Below are positions 46,411 through 56,107 of a DNA stretch of 64,000 bases, in pieces. A program made the translations under genes and the position numbers. Origin of the DNA: Burkholderia pseudomultivorans (GTDB lineage Bacteria > Pseudomonadota > Gammaproteobacteria > Burkholderiales > Burkholderiaceae); assembly GCF_001718415.1 (NCBI RefSeq), contig NZ_CP013378.1, positions 4,588,001 to 4,652,000 of the forward strand, given 5' to 3'. The first letter of the stretch is position 1. Every line of letters starts with the position of its first letter. Below the pieces are notes generated by a model. The model ran no database searches, was not told the DNA's origin, and saw only the letters and a list, made by a program, of their open reading frames with translations.

Positions 46411-47691
46411 ATGAACATGCCCCCGGTCCAACCCTGCCCGGCCACGCCGGCCGCCCACGCGCAGCCGGCGCCGTTCGTCGAGAATTTCCGCGACCCGTCG
46501 TTCCTGCTGTCGCACGTCGAGGACACGCTGCGCTTCTACGCGCCGAATGCGCTCGACCCGACGGGCGGCTTCTACCACTACTTCCGCGACGACGGCAGCG
46601 TCTACAACCGCACGTCGCGCCACCTCGTCAGCAGCTGCCGGTTCGTGTTCAACTACGCGATGGCGTATCGCCATTTCGGCGACCCGCGCCATCTCGACTA
46701 CGCGCGCCACGGGCTGCGCTTCCTGCGCGAAGCGCACTGGGACGAACGACTGCAGGGCTACGACTGGGAGCTCGACTGGCGCGACGGCGCGAAGCGCGCG
46801 ACGCTCGACGGCACGCGCCACTGCTACGGCCTCGCGTTCGTGCTGCTCGCCGCCGCGCACGCGACGATGGCCGGCATCGACGAAGCGCGCCCGCTGATCG
46901 CCGCGACCTACGAGCTCGCCGAGCACCGCTTCTGGGATCCCGCCGCAGGCCTCTATGCCGACGATGCGACGCCGAACTGGATCGTGTCGACGTATCGCGG
47001 CCAGAACGCGAACATGCACATGACCGAAGCGCTGCTCGCCGCGTACGAAGCGACCGGCCACCTCACGTATCTCGATCGCGCGGAAAAGGTCGCGACGAAC
47101 ATCACGCAGCGCCAGGCCGCGCTCGCCGGCGGGCTCGTGTGGGAGCACTACCATGCGGACTGGTCGGTCGACTGGGACTACAACAAGGAAGACAGCTCGA
47201 ACATCTTCCGTCCGTGGGGCTTCCAGCCCGGCCACCAGACCGAATGGGCGAAGCTGCTGCTGATCCTGGAACGGCACCGTCCGCTCGACTGGCTCGTGCC
47301 GCGCGCGGCCGAACTGTTCGACGCGGCGCTCACGCATGCGTGGGACACGGACCACGGCGGCCTCTGCTACGGCTTCGGCCCCGATTTCACGATCTGCGAC
47401 CACAACAAGTATTTCTGGGTGCAGGCGGAAACCTTCGCGGCGGCCGCGATGCTCGGCGCACGCACCGGCGCGGAACGCTTCTGGGACTGGTACGACGAGA
47501 TCTGGCGCTACAGCTGGGCGCACTTCGTCGATCACCGCTACGGCGCGTGGTACCGGATCCTGACCTGCGACAACCGCAAGTACAGCGACGAAAAGAGTCC
47601 GGCCGGCAAGACCGACTATCACACGATGGGCGCGTGCTACGACGTGCTCGCAACCCTGGCGCGCGCAGCGCGCGGCGAGGCAAACCAATGA
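46411..47691 (+). CDS. AGE-family sugar isomerase (mannose isomerase type)
   Basis: Cytosolic alpha/alpha-six-barrel enzyme of the N-acylglucosamine 2-epimerase family, 426 residues, with the features of aldose-ketose isomerases that convert D-mannose to D-fructose (YihS-like). Catalytic histidines are in NANMHMTEALLAAYEATGHL, EHYHADWSVDWDYNKE and the C-terminal KTDYHTMGACYDVL; TFRPWGFQPGHQTEWAKLLL-like sequence surrounds another. The kinase gene overlaps its stop codon, and a LacI regulator gene precedes it, so the three act as a catabolic unit: isomerise, phosphorylate, repress. A 2-epimerase activity cannot be excluded. Confidence 0.85.
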   Translation: MNMPPVQPCPATPAAHAQPAPFVENFRDPSFLLSHVEDTLRFYAPNALDPTGGFYHYFRDDGSVYNRTSRHLVSSCRFVFNYAMAYRHFGDPRHLDYARHGLRFLREAHWDERLQGYDWELDWRDGAKRATLDGTRHCYGLAFVLLAAAHATMAGIDEARPLIAATYELAEHRFWDPAAGLYADDATPNWIVSTYRGQNANMHMTEALLAAYEATGHLTYLDRAEKVATNITQRQAALAGGLVWEHYHADWSVDWDYNKEDSSNIFRPWGFQPGHQTEWAKLLLILERHRPLDWLVPRAAELFDAALTHAWDTDHGGLCYGFGPDFTICDHNKYFWVQAETFAAAAMLGARTGAERFWDWYDEIWRYSWAHFVDHRYGAWYRILTCDNRKYSDEKSPAGKTDYHTMGACYDVLATLARAARGEANQ

Positions 47692-48593
47692 GCGGCGGCA
47701 CTTTCCCGGCTTTCGTGTCGGCAGGCGACATCCTGACCGACATGGTGCGCAGCGGCGACGCGCAATGGACTTCGGTGCCGGGCGGCGCCGGCTGGAACGT
47801 CGCGCGCGCGGTCGCGCGGCTCGGCATGCCGAGCGCGCTCGCGGGCGCGATCGGCGAGGACTGCTTCTCCGACGAACTGTGGCGCACCAGCGAGGCGGCC
47901 GGACTCGACCTGCGCTTCCTGCAGCGCGTGCCGCGCGCGCCGCTGCTCGCGATCGTCCACCAGACGCGTCCGCCCGCCTATTTCTTCATCGGCGACGCAA
48001 GCGCGGATCTCGCGTTCGACCCGGCGCGGCTGCCGGCCGGCTGGACCGAGCACGTGAAATGGGCGCATTTCGGCTGCATCAGTCTCGTGCGCGAGCCGCT
48101 CGCGGGCACGCTCGTCGCGCTCGCGGCCGACCTGCACGCGCGCGGCGTGAAGATCAGCTTCGATCCGAACGTGCGCAACCTGATGACGGCCGCGTACCGG
48201 CCGACGCTCGAGAAGATGGCCGGCCTCGCCGACCTGATCAAGGTGTCCGACGAAGACCTGCGGCACCTGTTCGGCAGCGACGGCGCCGAAGCGGTCGACA
48301 TGGTGCGTGAGCTGAACCCGCGCGCGGCCGTGCTGGTCACGCGCGGCGCGCAGGCCGCGACGCTCTACGCGGGCGGCGAGCGCTACGAGGCGAGCCCGCC
48401 GCGCGTCGAGGTGGCCGACACCGTCGGCGCGGGCGACGCCTCGATCGGCGGCCTGCTGTTCAGCCTGATGGCCGCGCCGCAGCGCTCGTGGCGCGAACAT
48501 CTCGCGTTCGCGCTCGCGGCGGGCGCGGCCGCGTGCCGGCACACGGGCGCGCATGCGCCGACGCTCGACGAAGTGGTTGCGCTGCTCGACTGA
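47688..48593 (+). CDS. PfkB-family sugar kinase (fructokinase-like)
   Basis: ATP-dependent sugar kinase of the ribokinase/PfkB family, 301 residues. Seen: the N-terminal GGAGWNVARAVARLGMPSAL substrate motif, ISFDPNVRNLMTAAYRP, and the C-terminal ADTVGAGDASIGGLLFSLMA with the catalytic Asp of the GAGD anion hole. It overlaps the isomerase gene by four bases (ATGA). Given that neighbour, fructose made from mannose is the most economical substrate, but 2-keto-3-deoxygluconate or another sugar remains possible. No transporter gene accompanies the operon. Confidence 0.87.
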   Translation: MSGGTFPAFVSAGDILTDMVRSGDAQWTSVPGGAGWNVARAVARLGMPSALAGAIGEDCFSDELWRTSEAAGLDLRFLQRVPRAPLLAIVHQTRPPAYFFIGDASADLAFDPARLPAGWTEHVKWAHFGCISLVREPLAGTLVALAADLHARGVKISFDPNVRNLMTAAYRPTLEKMAGLADLIKVSDEDLRHLFGSDGAEAVDMVRELNPRAAVLVTRGAQAATLYAGGERYEASPPRVEVADTVGAGDASIGGLLFSLMAAPQRSWREHLAFALAAGAAACRHTGAHAPTLDEVVALLD

Positions 48594-48722
48594 CGAACGA
48601 TGACGAACGATGACGGAAAGATGACGGAACGGTGACCGGACACGGATCGGTCACCGATAAGCCGCGCTGTACATGCTGCGCCGCAGTGCTACGATGAAGT
48701 GTCCTTTTGCGGGAGACGCGTC

Positions 48723-48944
48723 ATGGACACCAACACGTTCACGAAGGGCATCTACACGGCCAAGGCGCATACGCAGCATGCGGGCAACGGGCAGTTCCAG
48801 GGCTATGTGATCCTCGCCCGCGACGACGGCGACGAGACCGAGAACATCCGGTACGACGTGCACACCACGAGCCCGAGCGAGGAGGAAGCGTTCGACGAGG
48901 CGAAGGCGCTTGCGCACCGGATCCTCGGCGAGATCGAGCTGTAG
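48723..48944 (+). CDS. Small conserved-looking hypothetical protein
   Basis: A 73-residue acidic protein without a signal peptide or membrane segment. It begins MDTNTFTKGIYTAKAHTQ and ends in a helix-forming SPSEEEAFDEAKALAHRILG tail. GGGAG lies 7 nt before the ATG. I do not recognise a family. A similar-sized protein at 57310-57528 has a comparable layout, beta-rich front and acidic helical end (DTEEEAREAGLEWARAW), so the two may be distant relatives. Confidence 0.65.
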   Translation: MDTNTFTKGIYTAKAHTQHAGNGQFQGYVILARDDGDETENIRYDVHTTSPSEEEAFDEAKALAHRILGEIEL

Positions 48945-48972
48945 CGCGGCCGCGGCCCGGCCCCGGCGCGGT

Positions 48973-49167
48973 TCAGAGCATCCGCGCCGCCATCGACACC
49001 AGCATCGTCAGCACCAGCGTCGACATGAACGGAAACGGGTAGCGCCGCCCGCCGAGCGTCAGCGTGACGTCGCCGGGCAGCCGCCCGACGCCGAGCTTGC
49101 CGAGCCACGGCCAGCAGCGCGTCAGGATCATCACCGCGACGAACGATGCCATCAACCAGCGCAGCAT
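48973..49167 (-). CDS. DUF2905 membrane protein
   Basis: A 64-residue protein with two hydrophobic helices separated by a short loop. The central GKLGVGRLPGDVTLTLGGRR is the conserved signature of DUF2905, normally found next to housekeeping genes. Function is unknown. It starts 11 bp downstream of the methyltransferase stop codon on the same strand and is probably in its operon. The same nucleotides also lie in a longer open frame that continues upstream, but this ATG starts the family. Confidence 0.82.
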   Translation of the reverse strand: MLRWLMASFVAVMILTRCWPWLGKLGVGRLPGDVTLTLGGRRYPFPFMSTLVLTMLVSMAARML

Positions 49168-49178
49168 CGCAGCCCCCG

Positions 49179-50360
49179 TCAGAGCGCGTGCGAGCGGTCG
49201 CCGCGCGCGAAGGCGTCGAGCGTGCCGTCGATGCCGCGCGAAAACGCGATCACCTTGAACAGCTCGCCCATCTCGGCTTCGGAAATCAGCTTCTGCACCG
49301 CGTTCGCGGCCGGCAGGAACTGCTTGATGTCCGACGGATCGATCGCGGCCAGCGCATCGGTGATGCCCGCGTCGAGCAGGAAGCGCGCCTGCGACGTATA
49401 GCCGAGCAGGTCCGCGCCGGTGGCGACGCCCGCTTCGTAGATGCCGGTGAATTCGACGTGCGCGGTGATGTCCTGCAGGCCCGGATAAAGGAACGGATCG
49501 TCGTGCGCGTGGTGCCGGTAGTGGCACATCAGCGTGCCGCGGTCGCGCTGCGGATGGTAGTACTCGTGCGCGGGAAAGCCGTAGTCGATCAGCAGCACCG
49601 CGCCGCGCCCGAGCATCGTGCAGACGGTTCGCACGAACGCCAGCGCGGCCTCGTGCGTCTCGGTCACGTAGCCGTCGTCGACGTCGAGGCCCGCCAGCAC
49701 CGGCGGCAGCGCGTCCGGCGCGACCGGACGATCGTCGAACACGAACGCCTGCCGCGCATCGACTGCGACGCCGCGCTCGCGCCACGCGCCGTCGCCCTTC
49801 GCGAACAGCCGCACGGGCATCGCGTCGAGCACCTCGTTGCCGACCACGACGCCGTCGAACCGCTCGGGCAGCGCGTCGAGCCAGCGCACCTTCGCGACCT
49901 GCGCCGGCGCGGCGGACGCGATCGTGTCGCGCTGCCGCTCGCGCAGTTCGCCGGACAGGTCGACGATCAGGTATTCGTCGAGTTCGGCGTCGAGCGCCGC
50001 GAGCAGGCCGGCCGCGAGCTTGCCGGTGCCCGCGCCGAATTCCATCACGCGGCGCGTGCCGCTGGCGGCGAGCGCGTCGGCGACCGGCTGTGCGAGCGTC
50101 TGCGCGAACAGCGGCGACAGCTCGGGCGCGGTGACGAAGTCGCTGCCGTCGTCGGCACGTCGCCCGAACTTGCGCGCGCCGCCGCTGTAGTAGCCGAGGC
50201 CCGGCGCATACAGCGCGCGCTCCATGAAGCGGGAAAACGGCAGCCAGCCGCCGGCCGCCGCGACCTCGTCGCGCAGTTGCGCGGCCAGGGTTTCGGACTG
50301 CGCGAGCGCATCGGGGCCGGGAGCAGGTAAACTAGCGGGTTCGTGAGCTTTCGGGTTCAT
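49179..50360 (-). CDS. MidA/NDUFAF7-type SAM-dependent methyltransferase
   Basis: Protein-arginine methyltransferase-like enzyme of the DUF185 family, 393 residues. The eukaryotic member NDUFAF7 methylates a complex I subunit; the bacterial target is not established. Seen: LPFSRFMERALYAPGLGYYS, DFVTAPELSPLFAQTLAQPV, the SAM motif VMEFGAGTGKLAAGLL, VGNEVLDAMPV and LLIDYGFPAHEYYHPQRDRG. The start codon lies 14 bp from the divergent SDR-like gene, so the two promoters overlap. Confidence 0.88.
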   Translation of the reverse strand: MNPKAHEPASLPAPGPDALAQSETLAAQLRDEVAAAGGWLPFSRFMERALYAPGLGYYSGGARKFGRRADDGSDFVTAPELSPLFAQTLAQPVADALAASGTRRVMEFGAGTGKLAAGLLAALDAELDEYLIVDLSGELRERQRDTIASAAPAQVAKVRWLDALPERFDGVVVGNEVLDAMPVRLFAKGDGAWRERGVAVDARQAFVFDDRPVAPDALPPVLAGLDVDDGYVTETHEAALAFVRTVCTMLGRGAVLLIDYGFPAHEYYHPQRDRGTLMCHYRHHAHDDPFLYPGLQDITAHVEFTGIYEAGVATGADLLGYTSQARFLLDAGITDALAAIDPSDIKQFLPAANAVQKLISEAEMGELFKVIAFSRGIDGTLDAFARGDRSHAL

Positions 50361-50373
50361 CCCGGCATTGTAA

Positions 50374-51114
50374 ATGACCGTTTCAGCCGATACGTCGACC
50401 GCCCGCGTGGCGCTGGTCGCGGGCGCTCTCGACAGCGCCGCCGACGCCGCGTCGATCGGCCGGGCGCTCGCGAACGCCTTCGCGCGGCGCGGCTGGGACC
50501 TCGCGCTGCAGCGCGGCCCCGGCGCGCCGCGCGCGGCCGCCGACGCGCTGGTCGCCGAAGTCGCGGCGCATGGCCGCCGCGCGGCCGTGCTCGACGCCGA
50601 TCTGGCCCTGGAAACCGATGCGGCGGCGCTGGTCGCCGCGTGCGGCGATGCGCTCGGCCGGCCCGCGTGCACGGTGTTCGTCAGCGCCCGCACCGGCGAC
50701 GACGACGCCGCGCTCGCTGCCGCCCTGGCCGCTGCGCTCGCCCGCAACGTCACCGCGCCGCTCGCGCTGGCCCGCGCGCTGGCCGATGCGACGCCCGACG
50801 CCGCGCGCGACGACGAAGCGCTGCGCGCCTGCGCGATCCACGTGCTGGACCAGGCCCTGTTTCACCCGGCGCCGGCGGCGCACCTGCCGCATGCGCTGAT
50901 GCAGGCCGCGCTGCACCGCGCGACGTCGGCGCTGGCACTGGCGCTCGCGCCGAAGGTGCGCGTCGCGGCGCTGGTGCGCGGCCATGCGCCGCACGCCGAC
51001 GATATCGCGGCGGCGGCCTGCTATCTCGCGAGCGCGCCCGGCGTCACGGGCGCGACGCTGACCGTCGACGGCGGCGAGCACCTGGTGCCGCCCGCCGCCG
51101 GCCCGAATGAATGA
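50374..51114 (+). CDS. Degenerate short-chain dehydrogenase-like protein
   Basis: Rossmann-fold protein of the SDR superfamily, 246 residues, resembling pteridine-reductase-like neighbours of folB. The C-terminal signature CYLASAPGVTGATLTVDGGE is intact, but the N-terminal glycine motif is altered (VAGALDSAADAASIGRALAN) and the catalytic Tyr-x3-Lys is missing: the corresponding segment reads HALMQAALHRATSALALALA. An oxidoreductase role is therefore doubtful, and binding or a structural role is possible. It is upstream of folB on the same strand with a 77-bp gap. Confidence 0.75.
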   Translation: MTVSADTSTARVALVAGALDSAADAASIGRALANAFARRGWDLALQRGPGAPRAAADALVAEVAAHGRRAAVLDADLALETDAAALVAACGDALGRPACTVFVSARTGDDDAALAAALAAALARNVTAPLALARALADATPDAARDDEALRACAIHVLDQALFHPAPAAHLPHALMQAALHRATSALALALAPKVRVAALVRGHAPHADDIAAAACYLASAPGVTGATLTVDGGEHLVPPAAGPNE

Positions 51115-51191
51115 ACTGCGCGGATCGCGCGGCCTGACACCGCCGCCCGCGCCGCTTTGCGTGTCCGCACGCCAATTTGACTGGGACGACC

Positions 51192-51596
51192 ATGTTTTCC
51201 GCTCTCCTGCACCCCCGCCTCGCGGACTGCCGCAGGCTCTACCTGCGCGACTACGAGGTGCACATCAATATCGGTGCGTTCGAACACGAGAAGCGCGGCG
51301 AGCAGCGCGTCGTCATCAACGTCGACCTGTTCGTGCCGCTTTCGCTGTCGACCCCGGTGGACGACCGGCTGCATGAAGTCGTCGACTACGATCTGATGAA
51401 ACAGAGCGTCGCGCAATGCCTGGCGCGCGGCCACATTCATCTGCAGGAAACGCTGTGCGACGCGATCGCCGCGCACCTGCTGGCGCACGACGCCGTGCGC
51501 GCGGTACGCGTCCGTACCGAGAAACCGGACGCCTATCCGGACTGCGACGCCGTCGGCGTCGAAGTCTTTCGCATCAAGGACGAGGAGCGCGCATGA
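51192..51596 (+). CDS. folB: Dihydroneopterin aldolase
   Basis: Folate-pathway enzyme that splits dihydroneopterin to 6-hydroxymethyl-dihydropterin and glycolaldehyde, cytosolic, 134 residues. The family pattern is present: [19 protein letters not shown] with the Glu that binds the pterin, [11 protein letters not shown], and the catalytic Lys in [19 protein letters not shown]. The start follows GGGA at 6 nt; an in-frame TTG five codons upstream is less likely. Its end overlaps the start of ttcA by four bases. Confidence 0.93.
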   Translation: MFSALLHPRLADCRRLYLRDYEVHINIGAFEHEKRGEQRVVINVDLFVPLSLSTPVDDRLHEVVDYDLMKQSVAQCLARGHIHLQETLCDAIAAHLLAHDAVRAVRVRTEKPDAYPDCDAVGVEVFRIKDEERA

Positions 51597-52597
51597 ACGC
51601 CCCCCAAACACATGACACGGCGGCCGACGCGGCCGTCATCGAAGCTTCCGCCGACGCAGTCGGCCGCCGCGCGCTGACGCGCCGCGAGCAGAAGGAAGCG
51701 TACGAGAACAACAAGCTGTTCAAGCGGATCGTGCGCCAGGTCGGCCAGGCGATCGGCGACTACAACATGATCGAGGACGGCGACAAGGTGATGGTCTGCC
51801 TGTCGGGCGGCAAGGACAGCTACGCGATGCTCGACGTGCTGCTGCGCCTGCGCGAGCGCGCGCCGATCGACTTCGAGATCGTCGCGGTGAACCTCGACCA
51901 GAAGCAGCCGGGCTTCCCCGAGCACGTGCTGCCCGAGTACCTGACGCAGGTCGGCGTGCCGTTCCATATCGAGAACCAGGACACCTACAGCATCGTCAAG
52001 CGGCTCGTGCCCGAAGGCAAGACGACCTGCTCGCTGTGCTCGCGGCTGCGCCGCGGCATCCTCTATCGCGTGGCCGGCGAGCTCGGCGCGACCAAGATCG
52101 CGCTCGGCCACCACCGCGACGACATCCTGCAAACGCTGCTGCTGAACATGTTCTACGGCGGCAAGCTGAAGGGCATGCCGCCGAAGCTGCAGTCGGACGA
52201 CGGCAAGAACGTCGTGATCCGCCCGCTCGCGTACGTGAAGGAAACCGATCTCGAGAAATACGCGGAGCTGCGCGAATTCCCGATCATCCCGTGCAACCTG
52301 TGCGGCAGCCAGCCGAACCTGAAGCGCGCGGAAATGAAGGCGCTGATCCGCGAATGGGACAAGCGCTTCCCGGGCCGCGTCGACAACATGTTCAGCGCGC
52401 TCGCCAACGTCGTGCCGTCGCACCTGATGGATACCGGCCTGTTCCCGTTCGCGTCGCTGCGCGCGACCGGCCAGGCCGATCCGCAGGGCGACATCGCGTT
52501 CGACGAGGAGCCGTGCGCGACGGGCGACGACGCGTCCGCCGCGGGCGGCGCGGGCGGCGCGAAGCCGATCTCGATCGTCCAGTTCGACGACCTGTAA
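51593..52597 (+). CDS. ttcA: tRNA 2-thiocytidine biosynthesis protein TtcA
   Basis: Iron-sulfur ATPase that thiolates cytidine-32 in tRNA, 334 residues. The PP-loop [18 protein letters not shown] lies near residue 70. The cluster-binding cysteines are in [12 protein letters not shown] and [32 protein letters not shown] is the family core. A 30-residue extension at each end, the C-terminal one Ala/Gly-rich, is longer than in E. coli but usual for Burkholderia. Its start overlaps folB by an ATGA junction. Confidence 0.95.
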   Translation: MNAPQTHDTAADAAVIEASADAVGRRALTRREQKEAYENNKLFKRIVRQVGQAIGDYNMIEDGDKVMVCLSGGKDSYAMLDVLLRLRERAPIDFEIVAVNLDQKQPGFPEHVLPEYLTQVGVPFHIENQDTYSIVKRLVPEGKTTCSLCSRLRRGILYRVAGELGATKIALGHHRDDILQTLLLNMFYGGKLKGMPPKLQSDDGKNVVIRPLAYVKETDLEKYAELREFPIIPCNLCGSQPNLKRAEMKALIREWDKRFPGRVDNMFSALANVVPSHLMDTGLFPFASLRATGQADPQGDIAFDEEPCATGDDASAAGGAGGAKPISIVQFDDL

Positions 52598-52614
52598 GCG
52601 GGGCCGGAAGGCCC

Positions 52615-52646
52615 GCCGGAACGGTGCGCCGGGCGCCCGTTCCGGC
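52615..52646 (+). terminator. Hairpin between ttcA and glmU
   Basis: Ten-base-pair stem GCCGGAACGG / CCGTTCCGGC with a twelve-base loop just past the ttcA stop codon. There is no T-run, so it may act as a weak terminator or a 3'-end stabiliser. Confidence 0.5.
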
Positions 52647-52692
52647 GTTGCCGGCGCGCCTCGGCAGCCCCGGAACGACAGGGGCCGCATGC

Positions 52693-52698
52693 TAAAAT
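52693..52698 (+). promoter_or_regulatory. -10-like element upstream of glmU
   Basis: TAAAAT, 35 bp before the glmU start, in otherwise GC-rich sequence. No clear -35 hexamer is seen, so the assignment is tentative. Confidence 0.35.
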
Positions 52699-52732
52699 GG
52701 ACGGCTTCGAACTCCTCTGACAAGCGCGCGCC

Positions 52733-54094
52733 ATGAATATCGTGATTTTGGCGGCAGGCACCGGCAAGCGCATGCGTTCCGCGCTGCCGAAAGTGCTTCA
52801 TCCGCTGGCCGGCAGGCCGCTCCTCTCCCACGTCATCGCCACCGCGCGCACGCTGCAGCCGTCCCGGCTCGTCGTGGTCGTCGGGCATGGCGCCGAGCAG
52901 GTCCAGGCCGCGGTCGCCGCACCCGACGTGCAGTTCGCGGTGCAGGCCGAACAGCTCGGCACCGGCCACGCGGTGCGCCAGGCGCTGCCGCTGCTCGATC
53001 CCGCCCAGCCGACGCTCGTGCTGTACGGCGACGTGCCGCTCACGCGCGCATCGACGCTGCATCGCCTCGCCGACGCGGCCCGCGACGGCCGCTACGGGAT
53101 TCTCACCGTCACGCTCGACGATCCGACCGGCTACGGCCGCATCGTGCGCGACGCCGCCGGCTTCGTCACGCGCATCGTCGAGCAGAAGGATGCGTCGCCC
53201 GACGAGCTGAAGATCGCCGAGATCAACACCGGCATCATCGTCACGCCGACGGCCCAGCTGTCGATGTGGCTCGGCGCGCTGAAGAACAAGAACGCGCAGG
53301 GCGAGTACTACCTGACCGACGTCGTCGAGCTCGCGATCGAGGCCGGCTTCGAGGTCGTCACCGCGCAGCCCGACGAGGAATGGGAAACGCTCGGCGTGAA
53401 CAGCAAGGCGCAGCTCGCCGAGCTCGAGCGCATCCATCAGCGCAACGTCGCCGACGCGCTGCTTGCCGACGGCGTCACGCTCGCCGATCCGGCGCGCCTC
53501 GACGTGCGCGGCACGCTGCGCTGCGGCCGCGACGTGTCGATCGACGTGAACTGCGTGTTCGAAGGCGACGTGACGCTCGCCGACGACGTGACGATCGGCG
53601 CGAACTGCGTGATCCGCAACGCGTCGATCGGCGCGGGCGCGCGCATCGACGCCTTCACGCACATCGACGGCGCCGAGCTCGGCGCGCACACCGTGATCGG
53701 CCCGTACGCGCGGCTGCGCCCCGGCGCGCAGCTCGCGGACGAAGCGCACGTGGGCAACTTCGTCGAGGTGAAGAACGCGGTGATCGGCCACGGCTCGAAG
53801 GCGAACCACCTCACCTACATCGGCGACGCCGACATCGGCGCGCGCGTGAACATCGGCGCGGGCACGATCACCTGCAACTACGACGGCGCGAACAAGTTCC
53901 GCACCGTGATCGAGGACGACGTGTTCGTCGGCTCCGACACGCAGCTCGTCGCGCCGGTGCGCGTCGGCCGCGGCGTGACGATCGCGGCCGGCACGACGGT
54001 CTGGAAGGACGTCGCTGACGGCATGCTGGCATTGAACGAGAAGACGCAGACCGCAAAGAGCGGCTACGTCCGCCCGGTCAAGAAGAAAAGCTGA
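52733..54094 (+). CDS. glmU: Bifunctional GlmU (GlcNAc-1-P uridylyltransferase / GlcN-1-P acetyltransferase)
   Basis: Makes UDP-N-acetylglucosamine for peptidoglycan and lipopolysaccharide, cytosolic, 453 residues, the normal length. The N-terminal Rossmann-like uridylyltransferase has [20 protein letters not shown], and [10 protein letters not shown], then LVLYGDV with the metal Asp. From about residue 250 hexapeptide repeats form a left-handed beta-helix ([20 protein letters not shown]), and the acetyltransferase site includes the His in [20 protein letters not shown]. It precedes glmS by 54 bp, and the two enzymes act in the same pathway. Confidence 0.97.
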   Translation: MNIVILAAGTGKRMRSALPKVLHPLAGRPLLSHVIATARTLQPSRLVVVVGHGAEQVQAAVAAPDVQFAVQAEQLGTGHAVRQALPLLDPAQPTLVLYGDVPLTRASTLHRLADAARDGRYGILTVTLDDPTGYGRIVRDAAGFVTRIVEQKDASPDELKIAEINTGIIVTPTAQLSMWLGALKNKNAQGEYYLTDVVELAIEAGFEVVTAQPDEEWETLGVNSKAQLAELERIHQRNVADALLADGVTLADPARLDVRGTLRCGRDVSIDVNCVFEGDVTLADDVTIGANCVIRNASIGAGARIDAFTHIDGAELGAHTVIGPYARLRPGAQLADEAHVGNFVEVKNAVIGHGSKANHLTYIGDADIGARVNIGAGTITCNYDGANKFRTVIEDDVFVGSDTQLVAPVRVGRGVTIAAGTTVWKDVADGMLALNEKTQTAKSGYVRPVKKKS

Positions 54095-54101
54095 ACCTTT
54101 T

Positions 54102-54124
54102 GCGGGCGCCCGTGCGGCGCCCGC
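54102..54124 (+). terminator. Stem-loop between glmU and glmS
   Basis: Nine-base-pair stem GCGGGCGCC / GGCGCCCGC with a five-base loop, preceded by TTTT. There is no T-run after it on the plus strand. It may terminate, attenuate or protect the glmU message. Confidence 0.5.
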
Positions 54125-54148
54125 GTCGACTTACAGGATTGTCCATTC

Positions 54149-55966
54149 ATGTGCGGCATTGTCGGCGCAGTTGCGCAGCGTAATATCGTTCCGGTGCTGA
54201 TCGAAGGATTGCGGCGCCTCGAATACCGTGGCTACGATTCGTGCGGCGTCGCCGTGCTCGATCCTAACGGGCCCCAGCGTGCGCGCAGCGTCGCGCGCGT
54301 CGCCGATCTCGACGCGCAGGTGCGCGACTCGCACCTCGAAGGCACCACGGGCGTCGCGCACACGCGCTGGGCGACGCACGGCGCGCCCGTCACGCACAAC
54401 GCGCACCCGATCTTCTCGTCGGGCGCGCTGGCGCTCGTGCACAACGGCATCATCGAGAACTTCGAGCCGCTGCGCGAAACGCTGCGCGCGAAGGGCTACG
54501 AATTCGTGTCGCAGACCGACACCGAAGTGATCGCGCACCTCGTGCACAGCCTGTATCGCGGCGACCTGTTCGAGGCCGTGCGCGAAGCGGTGCAGCAACT
54601 GCACGGCGCCTACGCGATCGCGGTGATCCACAAGGACCAGCCGCATACCGTCGTCGGCGCGCGCCAGGGTTCGCCGCTCGTCGTCGGCCACGGCGACGGC
54701 GAGAACTTCCTCGCGTCCGACGCGCTCGCGCTGGCCGGCAGCACCGACCGCTTCACCTTCCTCGAGGAAGGCGACATGTGCGAGCTGACGCTCGACGGCG
54801 TGAAGATCGTCGATCGCCACGGCGCGCTCGCGCAGCGCGAGATCCGCGTGGTCAGCGCGTACGGCGGTGCGGTCGAGCTCGGCCCCTATCGCCACTTCAT
54901 GCAGAAGGAAATCTTCGAGCAGCCGCGCGCGATCGGCGATACGGTGCCGCAGACCGAAGCGTTCGACGCATCGCTGTTCGGCGACGCCGCGGCCGCCGCG
55001 TTCGCGGACATCGACAGCCTGCTGATCCTCGCGTGCGGCACCAGCTACTACTCGGGCCTGACCGCGAAGTACTGGCTCGAATCGATCGCGAAGATCCCGA
55101 CCCAGGTCGAGATCGCGAGCGAATACCGCTACCGCGAATCGGTGCCGAACCCGCGCCAGCTCGTGCTGGTGATTTCGCAGTCGGGCGAGACCGCCGACAC
55201 GCTCGCGGCGCTCAAGCATGCGCAGTCGCTCGGCCACACGCATACGCTGGCGGTCTGCAACGTCGCGACGAGCGCGATGGTGCGCCTGACCGAGATGCAG
55301 TTCCTGACGCACGCGGGCACCGAGATCGGCGTCGCATCGACGAAGGCGTTCACGACCCAGCTCGTCGCGCTGTTCGTGCTGGCCGCGACGCTCGGCAAGC
55401 TGCGCGGGTACGTCGACGCCGCGCAGGAGGCCGAATTCCTGAAGCAGCTGCGCCACCTGCCGGCCGCGCTGAACAGCGTGCTCGCGCTGGAGCCGCAGAT
55501 CATCGCGTGGTCGGAGGAATTCGCGCGCAAGGAAAACGCGCTGTTCCTCGGCCGCGGGCTGCACTACCCGATCGCGCTGGAAGGCGCGCTGAAGCTGAAG
55601 GAAATCTCGTATATCCACGCCGAGGCCTATCCGGCCGGCGAGCTGAAGCACGGGCCGCTCGCGCTCGTCACCGAAGCGATGCCGGTCGTCACGGTCGCGC
55701 CGAACGACACGCTGCTCGAGAAGCTGAAGTCGAACATGCAGGAAGTGCGCGCGCGCGGCGGCGAGCTGTACGTGTTCGCCGACGCGGATACGCAGATCGT
55801 CAACGACGACGGGCTGCACGTGATCCGCATGCCCGAGCATTACGGGCAACTGTCGCCGATCCTGCACGTCGTGCCGCTGCAGCTGCTCGCGTATCACACG
55901 GCCTGCGCGCGCGGCACCGATGTCGACAAGCCGCGCAACCTCGCGAAGTCGGTGACGGTGGAATAA
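54149..55966 (+). CDS. glmS: Glutamine:fructose-6-phosphate aminotransferase (isomerizing)
   Basis: Makes glucosamine-6-phosphate from fructose-6-phosphate and glutamine, 605 residues. The N-terminal glutaminase begins with the nucleophile Cys1 after Met removal ([12 protein letters not shown]) and has [13 protein letters not shown] and HNGIIEN. Two SIS domains follow, with [19 protein letters not shown] and [17 protein letters not shown], and the C-terminus ends NLAKSVTVE as in the family. No glmS ribozyme-like leader is visible in the 54 bp before the gene, as expected for a proteobacterium. Confidence 0.97.
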   Translation: MCGIVGAVAQRNIVPVLIEGLRRLEYRGYDSCGVAVLDPNGPQRARSVARVADLDAQVRDSHLEGTTGVAHTRWATHGAPVTHNAHPIFSSGALALVHNGIIENFEPLRETLRAKGYEFVSQTDTEVIAHLVHSLYRGDLFEAVREAVQQLHGAYAIAVIHKDQPHTVVGARQGSPLVVGHGDGENFLASDALALAGSTDRFTFLEEGDMCELTLDGVKIVDRHGALAQREIRVVSAYGGAVELGPYRHFMQKEIFEQPRAIGDTVPQTEAFDASLFGDAAAAAFADIDSLLILACGTSYYSGLTAKYWLESIAKIPTQVEIASEYRYRESVPNPRQLVLVISQSGETADTLAALKHAQSLGHTHTLAVCNVATSAMVRLTEMQFLTHAGTEIGVASTKAFTTQLVALFVLAATLGKLRGYVDAAQEAEFLKQLRHLPAALNSVLALEPQIIAWSEEFARKENALFLGRGLHYPIALEGALKLKEISYIHAEAYPAGELKHGPLALVTEAMPVVTVAPNDTLLEKLKSNMQEVRARGGELYVFADADTQIVNDDGLHVIRMPEHYGQLSPILHVVPLQLLAYHTACARGTDVDKPRNLAKSVTVE

Positions 55967-56057
55967 GGCAACACCGGGTCGGGAGGGCCCTGCAGGGTCG
56001 TCCCGGCGTCGCGTCGGTGCCCGGCCGGCTGCTTGTGGCCGTTCGGCCAGGTCGAAA

Positions 56058-56080
56058 TATATACCACGTAGTGGTATATA
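56058..56080. promoter_or_regulatory. Toxin-antitoxin operator overlapping the promoter
   Basis: Two ten-base arms, TATATACCAC and GTGGTATATA, form a perfect inverted repeat around GTA. The right arm overlaps a -10 hexamer TATAAT at 56077-56082. Binding of the antitoxin here would block transcription of the pair. Confidence 0.8.
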
Positions 56081-56107
56081 ATCCTGTGCTAACTCGACCG
56101 GCCCGAC

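Noticed and set aside
54149..54160. glmS ribozyme
   Set aside because: Only 54 bp separate glmU and glmS and they contain a simple hairpin; the ribozyme is known from Gram-positive bacteria.
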